Positions 10,037 through 19,268 of a stretch of DNA of 64,000 nucleotides are shown here, in pieces; the first letter of the stretch is position 1; each line of letters opens with the position of its first letter. The stretch is from JANRIG01 sp033765235 (GTDB lineage: Bacteria; Bacteroidota; Bacteroidia; Cytophagales; UBA9547), in contig JANRIG010000004.1 in assembly GCA_033765235.1 (NCBI GenBank), forward strand, positions 24,414-88,413, written 5' to 3'. The notes under the pieces were generated by a model. It saw nothing but the letters and a program-made list of their open reading frames with translations, was not told where the DNA came from and searched no databases. The translations under genes and the position numbers were made by a program.

Positions 10037-10652
10037 TATCAACAGCATAATATTAACAATTTGTGCGGTATTTACTGTAATATTTGTGTCATGTACCAAA
10101 GACTACAGCAAGCCGGGCATGGAGTATGCTCCGGAAATGTACCACTCCAGAGCCTATGAACCTCTAAGTCAAGTCACCGACAAAGCCCATGCAGAGTATA
10201 ATTCTAATGAGAATAATCCATATAATATGAATATGAGAGTACCTGTGCCCAAAACCGTGAAAATTCAAAAATATAACGGATTGTTTGGTACAAAGCCTAA
10301 AGACCCTTTGCTCATATACCATATCAGCAAAGATAGTTTTGACTTATCGGGCAAAGTGTTGAAAAATCCACTTGACTCTAACGATAAAGTATTAGCCGAA
10401 GGCCAAGTTCTTTACACACGATATTGCCAACATTGTCATGGAGAAACAGGACAGGGTGATGGCTCAGTAGGCAAAGTATATAAAGGTGTGCCGGCATACA
10501 ACAAGGGACGTGTAAAATTTGATACTGAAGGACACATTTTTCACACCATCACCTTTGGGCGTAATCGTATGTGGCCACATGCCTCTCAAATATCAGTAGA
10601 AGACCGTTGGAAAATAGTAATGTATGTTCAAACCCTTCAAAACCTTGAATAA
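10020..10652 (+). CDS. actE: Alternative Complex III subunit E, monoheme cytochrome c lipoprotein
   Basis: The 210-residue protein begins with a lipoprotein signal (hydrophobic run ending IFVSC, then TKDYS), so it is probably anchored by lipid at about Cys25. One CXXCH heme site (CQHCH, 136-140) sits in GETGQGDGSVG. A later region (ITFGRNRMWPHASQ) holds the likely Met axial ligand. It carries electrons out of the complex towards the oxidase. It overlaps actD by 17 bp. Confidence 0.93.
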   Translation: MKKKFNINSIILTICAVFTVIFVSCTKDYSKPGMEYAPEMYHSRAYEPLSQVTDKAHAEYNSNENNPYNMNMRVPVPKTVKIQKYNGLFGTKPKDPLLIYHISKDSFDLSGKVLKNPLDSNDKVLAEGQVLYTRYCQHCHGETGQGDGSVGKVYKGVPAYNKGRVKFDTEGHIFHTITFGRNRMWPHASQISVEDRWKIVMYVQTLQNLE

Positions 10653-10671
10653 TAATAAATAAAATAATAAT

Positions 10672-11991
10672 ATGCATCACGACGTACATATTTCAGTAGA
10701 TGAGCAGCTTGTACTTTCACCCAAGTTTAAACGGAATCTTTACATAGCTCTTGCCATAGGCATCATACTATTTGTAATAGGTGTAGCTATGGCAGCTATG
10801 GGTGGAGGCGGACATGATACGCACAGTATACATGGTGCCGAAGCTACCCAAGAAATTACAGAAGCTGTTGCAGAAACTGCACACCACGGTCCCACATGGA
10901 TGACACGTATGTGGGCAGACCTTTGGCATAATTCCGTATTTTTTTCAGGCATAGCACTTTTAGGTGTGTTTTTTATGTGTGTGCAATATGTGGCTTGGGC
11001 AGGGTGGTCATCTATATTAAAAAGAATACCTGAATCATTCGGTTCATTTTTACCTATAGGCGGAGCATTGTTACTTGTCATATTTTTAGTGGCAAACCAT
11101 GATATTTTTCACTGGACACATGAAGGATTGACTGACCCAAAAAGTCCTGAATATGACAAAATTATTGCCGGAAAATCAGGGTATTTGAATGTACCTTTTT
11201 TCTTGACAAGGATGGTTGTATTTTTTGGATTATGGTATTTTATGTGGACGCTCATGCGCAAACAATCGCTCCTCGAAGACCAACATGGAGGCGACAGCTA
11301 CTATCACAAATCAGGATATATTTCTGCAATTTTTCTTTTTATCTTCGGCATCTCCGTGCCAATGGCAGGGTGGGATTGGGTCATGTCTATTGATACACAC
11401 TGGTTTAGCACCATGTTTTGGGTATATAATTTTGCCAGTTGGTGGGTGTCATCATTGTCTGCCATTACTCTTATATGTATATATTTGAAAGAAAACGGCT
11501 ATTTAAAAGGCATGAACGACAATCACTTTCATGACCTTGGCAAATTTATGTTTGCGTTCTCCATATTTTGGGCGTATATATTCTTAGGACAATGGCTCTT
11601 GATTTTTTATGCTAACATTCCTGAAGAAACAGTATATTTCCTTGACCGTACACAGGCATATGATAAAAAATATACATTCTTATTTTTCTTTTTATTATTC
11701 ATCAACTTTGTGTTCCCTTTCCTATGGTTTATGACCAGAGATTCAAAACGCAAAACTTTGTTGCTCAAAATTGGAGGTATAGGATTGATATTTGGTCATT
11801 GGCTTGATTTTTATGTCATGATTATGCCGGGTGTCACCAAAGGAACCAGCGAAATTGGATTCATGGAAATAGGATTGCTTATAGCATTTGTATCATTGTT
11901 TATCATCATCATTACCAATACATTGACCAAAGCAAAATTGATACCACAAAATCATCCTATGTTGGAAGAGTCGTTGCATCATAGCATATAG
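10672..11991 (+). CDS. actF: Alternative Complex III subunit F, NrfD-like membrane subunit
   Basis: ActF is the second NrfD-like membrane subunit, with 439 residues and around ten hydrophobic helices. The N-terminal MHHDVHISVDEQLVLSPKFK is typical of the Bacteroidota subunit. Recognisable stretches include VANHDIFHWTHEG, WDWVMSIDTHWFSTMFW and GHWLDFYVMIMPG. It starts 19 bp after actE and completes the A-F set, all in canonical order. Confidence 0.94.
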   Translation: MHHDVHISVDEQLVLSPKFKRNLYIALAIGIILFVIGVAMAAMGGGGHDTHSIHGAEATQEITEAVAETAHHGPTWMTRMWADLWHNSVFFSGIALLGVFFMCVQYVAWAGWSSILKRIPESFGSFLPIGGALLLVIFLVANHDIFHWTHEGLTDPKSPEYDKIIAGKSGYLNVPFFLTRMVVFFGLWYFMWTLMRKQSLLEDQHGGDSYYHKSGYISAIFLFIFGISVPMAGWDWVMSIDTHWFSTMFWVYNFASWWVSSLSAITLICIYLKENGYLKGMNDNHFHDLGKFMFAFSIFWAYIFLGQWLLIFYANIPEETVYFLDRTQAYDKKYTFLFFFLLFINFVFPFLWFMTRDSKRKTLLLKIGGIGLIFGHWLDFYVMIMPGVTKGTSEIGFMEIGLLIAFVSLFIIIITNTLTKAKLIPQNHPMLEESLHHSI

Positions 11992-12037
11992 TTAAAACAT
12001 ATAAATATAATACAGGTTAATACAGATATAAATAATT

Positions 12038-13057
12038 ATGAATAACATAGTAGCTTGGATAATAGGTGCACTGATTTTGGTAGTGCTCATTTTGCTTTTT
12101 AGAGTTAGCAACTTAGTGGCGGTGCTCAAAGGTGATTTCAATAAAAGAGTTACCGACTATAATAAGTTAAACGCTGTCATGTTTCCAATATTTTTTTTAG
12201 TAGGCTTGATACTATTTTATTTTTCATACATGAGTGCTACCAAATATTTCTTACCCAAATCTGCTTCGGAGCATGGTATCATTACAGATGAGTTGTTTTG
12301 GATAGATTCAATCATCATATTAATAGCTTTCATATCTACCAATATTTTATTGTTTTTCTTTCCCTACATGTACCAATATAAAGAAGGTAGAAAAGCATAT
12401 TTTTATCCTGACAATCACAAATTAGAGATTATATGGACTATCATACCCGCCATAGTAATGGCAGTGTTGGTGTTTTTTGGTCTTAAAGTCTGGAACGATA
12501 TTGAAAGCCCTGCGCCCAAAGATGCAGTAGTATTAGAAATCACAGGTAAACAATTTAACTGGATTGTGCGCTATCCGGGCAAAGATGGCAAGTTGGGTGC
12601 ATACAATTTTAAACTTATAGATGCTACCAATGAAGTAGGGATAGACTTTACAGACAAAAGCAGTTTTGATGATTTTATGCCTAGAGAGATACATATACCT
12701 AAAGGTAGACCTGTACAGTTCAAGATACGCGCACGGGATGTGTTGCATAGTGTATTTTTGCCACATTTTCGCCAAAAAATGGACGCTGTGCCGGGCATGC
12801 CTACCAGTTTTTGGTTTACACCTATATACACAACCGATGAAATGCGCACAATTACAGGAAACCCAAATTTTAAATATGAATTAGCTTGTACAGAAGTATG
12901 TGGAAGAGGTCATTTTGGGATGAAGTATTTGCTCGTGGTAGATGAGCCGGAGGTATATGAAAAATGGTATGCCTCACAGGAGCCATTCTTGAAAAAAAAT
13001 CCTGATTATATATCAAAATCGAATAGTAATAACGTAGAATTAGCATTTAGTAAATAA
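12038..13057 (+). CDS. coxB: Cytochrome c oxidase subunit II (CuA)
   Basis: This subunit accepts electrons at the binuclear CuA centre on the periplasmic side of aa3-type oxidase. The 339-residue protein has an extra N-terminal membrane helix, two further helices and a cupredoxin domain. All CuA ligands are present: His237 (DVLHSVFLPHF), then Cys284, Glu286, Cys288, His292 and Met295 in CTEVCGRGHFGM. There is no fused cytochrome c domain, so an external donor such as ActE or a soluble cytochrome c is needed. It lies 46 bp after actF, probably in the same transcript. Confidence 0.94.
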   Translation: MNNIVAWIIGALILVVLILLFRVSNLVAVLKGDFNKRVTDYNKLNAVMFPIFFLVGLILFYFSYMSATKYFLPKSASEHGIITDELFWIDSIIILIAFISTNILLFFFPYMYQYKEGRKAYFYPDNHKLEIIWTIIPAIVMAVLVFFGLKVWNDIESPAPKDAVVLEITGKQFNWIVRYPGKDGKLGAYNFKLIDATNEVGIDFTDKSSFDDFMPREIHIPKGRPVQFKIRARDVLHSVFLPHFRQKMDAVPGMPTSFWFTPIYTTDEMRTITGNPNFKYELACTEVCGRGHFGMKYLLVVDEPEVYEKWYASQEPFLKKNPDYISKSNSNNVELAFSK

Positions 13058-13071
13058 TTATAATAAATAGT

Positions 13072-14922
13072 ATGGCTCATACATCTGAATTACATACCGC
13101 TGATGCTCATGCAGCACACCATGACGACCATGAACATCATGAAGAGCAAAGTTTTATAAGAAAATATATATTCAGCGAAGACCATAAAATCATCGCTAAA
13201 CAGTTTTTGATATCCGGCTTGATATGGGCACTCATAGGAGGCACTTTTTCTATATTATTTCGCTTGCAACTCGGGTTTCCAAATATGAATTTGGAATGGC
13301 TAAAACCTATTTTGGGGCATTGGATTGAAAATGGCAAAATTGACCCTAATTTTTACCTTGCATTGGTAACCATGCATGGCACTATTATGGTGTTTTTTGT
13401 GCTTACTGCCGGGCTTAGTGGTACATTCAGCAACTTTCTTATACCTCTTCAGGTAGGAGCCAGAGACATGGCATCAGGTTTTTTAAATATGCTCAGCTAT
13501 TGGTTTTTCTTTGTATCCAGTACTATCATGTTTATATCTTTGTTTTTAGAAACAGGACCTGCGGGTGGAGGTTGGGTAATATATCCACCCTTAAGTGCCC
13601 TTCCTCAAGCCATGCCCGGCTCAGGATTGGGTATGACATTGTGGCTGGTGAGTATGGCTATTTTTATCATATCATCATTATTGGGTAGTATCAATTATGT
13701 GACCACAGTGATAAATCTACGCACTACAGGTATGACACTTACCAGACTTCCTCTCACAGTGTGGGCATTTACCATCACAGCTGTGATAGGCATATTATCA
13801 TTTCCTGTATTGTTTTCAGCAGCTTTGCTACTCATTTTTGACCGCAGTTTTGGCACCAGTTTTTATTTGTCCGAAATATATATAGGAGGCGAGGCGCTGC
13901 ATCATATAGGCGGTAGTCCTATTTTGTTTCAGCATTTGTTTTGGTTTTTAGGTCATCCTGAGGTATATATAGTGCTGTTGCCTGCCTTGGGCATCACTTC
14001 TGAAATCATAGCTACTAACTCTCGCAAACCTATTTTTGGATACAAAGCCATGGTGTTTTCTATATTGGCCATAGCCTTTTTATCATTCATAGTATGGGCA
14101 CATCATATGTTTGTAACAGGTATGAACCCATTTCTGGGTTCAGTTTTTATGTTACTTACGCTCATCATTGCAGTGCCTTCAGCCGTGAAATCATTTAATT
14201 ATATTGCCACACTTTGGCGTGGTAATATTGTATTCACCCCTGCCATGTTATTTTCTATTGGCTTAGTATCTATGTTTTTGTCGGGCGGGTTAACGGGAAT
14301 TATACTTGGCAACTCCGCTCTTGATATTCAGTTGCATGATACCTACTACGTAGTAGCACACTTTCATATAGTCATGGGGTCTGCATCATTTTTTGGGTTT
14401 ATGGCAGGTGTTTATCATTGGTTCCCAAAAATGTTTGGCAGAATGATGGATGAAAAATTAGGCTATCTTCACTTTTGGATTACTTTTATTGGAGTATATA
14501 TGGTGTTTTTCCCCATGCATTATATGGGTATTGCAGGCTTTCCCAGAAGGTATTATTCATTTACCAGCTACGATGCATTTAATTCATTTCACGATTTGAG
14601 TATGTTTATCAGCATAGCTGCCATAGTGACATTTGCAGCACAGTTTGTTTTTGCATTCAACTTCTTTTTCAGTATATTCAAAGGACGCAGAGCCACTCAA
14701 AATCCTTGGAAGTCCAACACATTGGAATGGACAGCCCCTATCAATCCCGGTCATGGCAACTGGACAGGTGAGATACCACATGTATATCGTTGGCCATATG
14801 ACTATAGCAAACCGGGAGCTCCCGATGATTTTATACCTCAAAATGTACCTTTGAGCCACACTCCTGAATCTAACCTTGACTCTGAAAAAGAAGAGGCCAA
14901 GGCAGAGAAAGTTACAGGCTGA
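13072..14922 (+). CDS. coxA: Cytochrome c oxidase subunit I (A1-type heme-copper oxidase)
   Basis: This is the catalytic subunit that reduces O2 to water and pumps protons. The 616-residue protein has a His-rich N-terminus and about twelve helices. Heme a ligand His102 is in MHGTIM. CuB ligands are His295 of GHPEVY, with Glu297 of the D-channel and the cross-link Tyr299, and the His344-His345 pair of WAHHMF. His430 and His432 (VAHFHIVMG) bind heme a3 and heme a. The GHPEVY Glu makes it an A1-type enzyme. It starts 14 bp after coxB. Subunit III is not in this cluster; the next gene is the TPR-CHAT protein 147 bp on. Confidence 0.95.
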   Translation: MAHTSELHTADAHAAHHDDHEHHEEQSFIRKYIFSEDHKIIAKQFLISGLIWALIGGTFSILFRLQLGFPNMNLEWLKPILGHWIENGKIDPNFYLALVTMHGTIMVFFVLTAGLSGTFSNFLIPLQVGARDMASGFLNMLSYWFFFVSSTIMFISLFLETGPAGGGWVIYPPLSALPQAMPGSGLGMTLWLVSMAIFIISSLLGSINYVTTVINLRTTGMTLTRLPLTVWAFTITAVIGILSFPVLFSAALLLIFDRSFGTSFYLSEIYIGGEALHHIGGSPILFQHLFWFLGHPEVYIVLLPALGITSEIIATNSRKPIFGYKAMVFSILAIAFLSFIVWAHHMFVTGMNPFLGSVFMLLTLIIAVPSAVKSFNYIATLWRGNIVFTPAMLFSIGLVSMFLSGGLTGIILGNSALDIQLHDTYYVVAHFHIVMGSASFFGFMAGVYHWFPKMFGRMMDEKLGYLHFWITFIGVYMVFFPMHYMGIAGFPRRYYSFTSYDAFNSFHDLSMFISIAAIVTFAAQFVFAFNFFFSIFKGRRATQNPWKSNTLEWTAPINPGHGNWTGEIPHVYRWPYDYSKPGAPDDFIPQNVPLSHTPESNLDSEKEEAKAEKVTG

Positions 14923-15069
14923 GAGGTTGAGTGCAGGTATTAATATCTTATTTTTTTGGTATTGACTATCTATATATACCATGTATTCATTGCAAGATTG
15001 ACATAGCTGATAAATATTTTATTTACCGCTGCATTTTATTTTATTTTTTGATATATTGCTTACACAAAT

Positions 15070-17751
15070 ATGAATATGTATAGAATAATATTATTTATTG
15101 TATTATCATCCGCTATGGCTTATGCACAGAATGTGGATGTAAAAAAAACCATATTTACAGCAGATTCACTTTTTGTACAAGGCGAGTATGATAAGGCACT
15201 GCTGCTGTATGCACCCATGAAAGACACAAAATATCGACTTAGATATGCTGAGTGTCATGCCAAAACAGGTAGATTGGACGAGGCTACAGATATTATTTCT
15301 AATATATATAATAGCGATTTGTCAACAATAAATAATACCTATGCTCTCAATATCTATTCATTCATACAACTTAGCAGAGGCAAAATAGACAAAGCCATAG
15401 AGCTGTATAACAAGGCACTAATAATGGCAGCTAATAATAAAGACGATCAAATAGAGTGCCTCAAAAACTTAGGTGTAGCCTATTGGCAAGCAGGAAATAA
15501 TAGCCTTGCTACCGAGCACTTAACCAAAGCACTTAACTTGGCTACAGAACTAAGTGGTGAAAAATCTGCAAGAGTAGCTGCCATATACAACAATATGGGC
15601 TTGGTACACACAGGTGAAAACGATGACAAGGCACTTGAATATTACCAAAAGGCGTTACAAACTTATCAAAATTTTTACAAAGAATGGCATCCGTCGCTGG
15701 CCATTGCATACACTAATATTGGCATTATTTACCAAAACAAAAAAGACTATATTAAAGCGTTAGATAACTTTGACCGTGCGCTAATAATTTGGAAAAATCT
15801 GTATGGTGAGTGGCATCCAAATTTTGCTTTTACCATCATAAATATAGGCAAAGTGCTTATGGAAAGAGGCAGCTATGCCAAAGCAGAGCAAAATTTTATG
15901 CAAGCATACGATATATTGACAAAAAATTTTGGCAAAAAAAATCCTGAAATATCAGTAGTGTATAACCTGCTGGGAACTATTAAAGAAAAAAACAATGACC
16001 TAAAATCTGCAATAGTGTATTATCATAAGGCACTCATAGCCAATGCCCCTGATTTTGACAACTTATCCATTACCCAAAATCCGCCTACGGCCAACTACTA
16101 CAATGCCAACCTGCTACTCACTACCTACACCTTAAAAGCCAAAGCATTGGAAAACTATTATATATTTAAAACACTGAAAAAGAAACACTTAATGGCATCT
16201 ATGGACCTATACTTGCGCTGCGATACCTTGATAGATAACATCCGCAGGTCGAGAGTAAATAAAAGTGACAAAATATCGCTTGGTGTGGTGTCTAATGAGG
16301 TGTATGACCAAGCCATAAATACATGTCTCATGCTTGCAGATGTAAATATTAATAAAAAAAAATACCATGAGTTGGCATTTTATTTTAACGAAAAAAGTAA
16401 ATCTGCGGTGCTCCTTGAGTCTATATCAGAGTCCAATGCAAAAAGTTTTGCGGGCATACCGGACACTGTACTTGACATGGAAGCCAAGCTCAAGGCAGAC
16501 ATAAGCTACCATGAGCAAAAAATTGCCCAAAAATCGGATGAAAAAACTGATAAAAAGCTGAGAGATAAACTTTTTGAACTCAACCGAACGTATGAGAAAT
16601 TCACCAAAAATATGGAGCAAAGCTATCCTGAATATTACAACCTTAAATTCAACGTATATATAGCACGAGTAAAAGATTTGCAAAAAAGTATCCCTGACAA
16701 CACCATGCTCATCAGCTACTTTGCCAGTGAGCAAAAAAGCAGGATGTATATATTTAAGGTTACATCCAAAAGATTTATGGTGCAAAATGTGCCCCTTTCG
16801 GCCAATTATCAAAAAAACATTACCGCAATGCGCAATGTCATAAAATTTAAAGTAGCAGAGTCATTTAATCAGGTAAGCTATGAACTATACAGGCAGCTAT
16901 TTCCTGGCAATTTGCAAAAAAGCTATACAAACCTTGCCATAATACCTGATGGCAAAATGGGTACAGTGCCTTTTGAGGCATTGCTTTCTCAAAAATATAA
17001 TAAAGATACCTACACAGATGCCCCATTTTTGATTAAATCCAAAAATATATCGTACAACTATTCCAATACATTGTACATACAAAATATCATAAAAAATAGT
17101 GAAGACACCTCTTATGCCAAAACCACCCTGCTCTGTGCACCTGTAACTTTCACAGCCAAAACCAATGGTGCCCTACTCGACAACCTGCCCGGCTCTGAAA
17201 ATGAGATAAATGAAATAAAAAACTTATTCAGCACCTATAAATGGAATGTGAAAACACTCATGAAAGAAGATGCCAAAGAAAGTAATATCAAATCAAAAGA
17301 GCTTAAAAATTATGCCATACTGCATCTTGCTACCCACGGCATAGTAAATGAGTCGCACCCCGACCTGTCGCAAGTATTTCTCAACCCTGATGCTGCCAAT
17401 AAAGAAGATGGCAATCTGTACTCCGGCGAAATATACAATTTGCAACTGGGGGCAAACTTAGTAGCCTTATCTGCCTGCGAAACAGGACTTGGCAAAGTGA
17501 CAAAGGGTGAGGGAATAATAGGGCTTACCAGAGCCCTCATATATGCAGGAGCTGATAACATATTGGTATCGCTATGGAGTGTGTCCGATGCCAGCACGTC
17601 ACAACTGATGATAGACTTTTATGATAATATACTTAAAAACAAAAATATTGGATATGCCGGAGGTCTAAGAAATGCTAAACTCAAACTTATACAAAACCCT
17701 ACATATTCACAGCCTTACTATTGGGCTCCATTTGTGCTGGTGGGGCAATGA
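15070..17751 (+). CDS. Secreted TPR-CHAT domain protein (caspase-like peptidase family)
   Basis: This 893-residue protein has a clear N-terminal signal peptide ending AMAYAQ. Tetratricopeptide repeats fill roughly residues 25-330 (for example ALEYYQKALQTYQNFYKEWHPSLAIAYTNIGIIYQ). A helical linker follows and then a C-terminal CHAT domain. The CHAT catalytic pair is intact: His756 in LHLATHG and Cys803 in LSACETGLG, and the end motif PYYWAPFVLVGQ is typical. CHAT proteins belong to the caspase/separase clan; some are peptidases, but substrates of the secreted Bacteroidota forms are unknown. A functional link with the cox genes is not shown. Confidence 0.85.
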   Translation: MNMYRIILFIVLSSAMAYAQNVDVKKTIFTADSLFVQGEYDKALLLYAPMKDTKYRLRYAECHAKTGRLDEATDIISNIYNSDLSTINNTYALNIYSFIQLSRGKIDKAIELYNKALIMAANNKDDQIECLKNLGVAYWQAGNNSLATEHLTKALNLATELSGEKSARVAAIYNNMGLVHTGENDDKALEYYQKALQTYQNFYKEWHPSLAIAYTNIGIIYQNKKDYIKALDNFDRALIIWKNLYGEWHPNFAFTIINIGKVLMERGSYAKAEQNFMQAYDILTKNFGKKNPEISVVYNLLGTIKEKNNDLKSAIVYYHKALIANAPDFDNLSITQNPPTANYYNANLLLTTYTLKAKALENYYIFKTLKKKHLMASMDLYLRCDTLIDNIRRSRVNKSDKISLGVVSNEVYDQAINTCLMLADVNINKKKYHELAFYFNEKSKSAVLLESISESNAKSFAGIPDTVLDMEAKLKADISYHEQKIAQKSDEKTDKKLRDKLFELNRTYEKFTKNMEQSYPEYYNLKFNVYIARVKDLQKSIPDNTMLISYFASEQKSRMYIFKVTSKRFMVQNVPLSANYQKNITAMRNVIKFKVAESFNQVSYELYRQLFPGNLQKSYTNLAIIPDGKMGTVPFEALLSQKYNKDTYTDAPFLIKSKNISYNYSNTLYIQNIIKNSEDTSYAKTTLLCAPVTFTAKTNGALLDNLPGSENEINEIKNLFSTYKWNVKTLMKEDAKESNIKSKELKNYAILHLATHGIVNESHPDLSQVFLNPDAANKEDGNLYSGEIYNLQLGANLVALSACETGLGKVTKGEGIIGLTRALIYAGADNILVSLWSVSDASTSQLMIDFYDNILKNKNIGYAGGLRNAKLKLIQNPTYSQPYYWAPFVLVGQ

Positions 17752-17765
17752 AAATTGCAAAACAT

Positions 17766-17795
17766 TACAGGTACGTTTAAGTCTTTGTACCTGTA
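17766..17795 (+). terminator. Possible terminator hairpin after the CHAT gene
   Basis: A 9-bp perfect stem with a 12-nt loop lies 15 bp after the stop codon. The downstream sequence (TTCATTG) has no real T-run, so termination is only likely, not certain. Confidence 0.4.
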
Positions 17796-18122
17796 TTCAT
17801 TGTATTGGGTGCAATGTATAGAGGTTTACTTTCATATGTGCAATTAATTGATTTATAGGAAAATATGAAAAAATAATATCTTAAATAGTCCCTTAATACC
17901 CACTTCACTTATGCATGGTTATTAATATTAAACACCCTATTCATATGTCGCCGCATATTGCCTATTCAACTATTATATCATAATTTTTTAACTAAAAAAA
18001 ATAAGATTATAACACCTTGATGTATAACTCAAATACCATATTATTGGTTTGGTGTGCCCAAATAGAGGTTAACTGAGTCAAGTAACAGAGGGTATAGTAT
18101 AGAATATTATCAATTTACTGCG

Positions 18123-18130
18123 TAACTTTG
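18123..18130 (+). promoter_or_regulatory. -7 box TAACTTTG of mnmA
   Basis: It is a perfect TAnnTTTG match. No TTTG is present 19-21 nt upstream. The inferred start is about 10 nt before the ATG at 18146, so the in-frame TTG at 18128 belongs to the promoter and not to the coding region. Confidence 0.5.
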
Positions 18131-18145
18131 CAACATATTTATGAT

Positions 18146-19249
18146 ATGTCAAAACAAGGGAGGGTATTAGTAGCTATGAGTGGAGGCATAGACAGCTCAC
18201 TCACCGCCGTAATGCTGCATGAGCAAGGTTATGAAGTGATAGGTATGACCCTCAAAACCTGGGACTATGCCACCTCCGGAGGCAGCAAAAAAGAAACAGG
18301 CTGCTGCAGCCTGGACTCTATAAACGATGCACGTAATATAGCTGTTGGGTTGGGCTTTCCACACTACATTCTAGATATAAGGGAAGAATTTGGCGATGCG
18401 GTAATTGACTATTTCACAGGCGAATACATAGCAGGGCGCACCCCAAATCCGTGTGTGATGTGCAATACCCATATAAAATGGGAGGCACTCATAAAACGTG
18501 CAGACAAGCTCAATTGTGAATATATAGCTACCGGTCATTATGCCTCTGTGAGGTATAATAATGGCAGATATATAGTGTCTAAAGGTATAGACGAACTCAA
18601 AGACCAAAGCTATGTGCTATGGGGAGTGAGCCAAGAAAACTTGGCGCGCACACTACTGCCCCTTGGCACATATAGAAAAACGCAAATAAAACAAATGGCT
18701 AAAGAAAAGGGTTTTTTTGACCTGATTAATAAACCTGAGTCTTATGAAATATGCTTTGTGCCTGACAATGACTACAGATCATTTCTCAAACGCAGATATC
18801 CTAAACTTGAAAATGAAGTGAAAGGCGGAAACTTTATCACATCAGATGGAAAAATATTAGGGCAGCATGAAGGCTATCCGTTTTACACAGTAGGTCAAAG
18901 AAAAGGGTTGGGAGTGGCACTTGGCTACCCAGCCTTTGTGACAGAGATACGCAAACACAGCAACGAAGTGGTACTAGGTACCGCAGAGGGGCTGGAGCGC
19001 AATGGCATGTGGGTGAGCAAGCTCAACTTACAAAAGTACAGCCATTTGCCACAACCTATAGAGGCAGTGACCAAAATAAGGTACAAAGACCAAGGTACAG
19101 AGTCGCAACTGGTACAGACGGATAGCGATAGGATAGAGGTGAGATTTTATACCAAAGTAAATGCCATAGCACCGGGTCAGGCAGCGGTGTTTTATGAAGG
19201 TGATGATATGATAGGAGGAGGGTGGATAGATGCAAGTTTTGAGGTGTGA
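18146..19249 (+). CDS. mnmA: tRNA-specific 2-thiouridylase MnmA
   Basis: MnmA thiolates U34 of tRNA-Lys, -Glu and -Gln using ATP and a persulfide relay. The PP-loop is AMSGGIDSS near the N-terminus. The catalytic Cys pair is in NPCVMCN and YEICFVPD, and KDQSYVLWGV and TVGQRKGLG are family motifs. I chose the ATG at 18146 (MSKQGRVLVAMSGG): the upstream TTG at 18128 overlaps the promoter -7 box, and homologues begin close to the PP-loop. The protein is 367 residues, normal for the family. It converges on uvrA with a gap of 19 bp. Confidence 0.95.
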   Translation: MSKQGRVLVAMSGGIDSSLTAVMLHEQGYEVIGMTLKTWDYATSGGSKKETGCCSLDSINDARNIAVGLGFPHYILDIREEFGDAVIDYFTGEYIAGRTPNPCVMCNTHIKWEALIKRADKLNCEYIATGHYASVRYNNGRYIVSKGIDELKDQSYVLWGVSQENLARTLLPLGTYRKTQIKQMAKEKGFFDLINKPESYEICFVPDNDYRSFLKRRYPKLENEVKGGNFITSDGKILGQHEGYPFYTVGQRKGLGVALGYPAFVTEIRKHSNEVVLGTAEGLERNGMWVSKLNLQKYSHLPQPIEAVTKIRYKDQGTESQLVQTDSDRIEVRFYTKVNAIAPGQAAVFYEGDDMIGGGWIDASFEV

Positions 19250-19268
19250 GATAAAACCACAAGTGCAC

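Larger units (their letters stand above)
17752..18145. other. Gene-free stretch with a hairpin and the mnmA promoter element
   Basis: About 390 bp of AT-rich sequence without a credible ORF. It holds a 9-bp perfect inverted repeat just after the CHAT gene (TACAGGTAC 17766-17774 / GTACCTGTA 17787-17795) without a proper T-tract, and the -7 box of mnmA at its right end. Nothing else was recognised. Confidence 0.6.

Noticed and set aside
3780..14922. Possible bc1 or nitrite-reductase (Nrf) cluster because of multiheme cytochrome and NrfD-like genes
   Set aside because: The order and the full A-F set with DUF3341 and two NrfD-like subunits next to coxBA define Alternative Complex III; no NrfA-type catalytic cytochrome is present.
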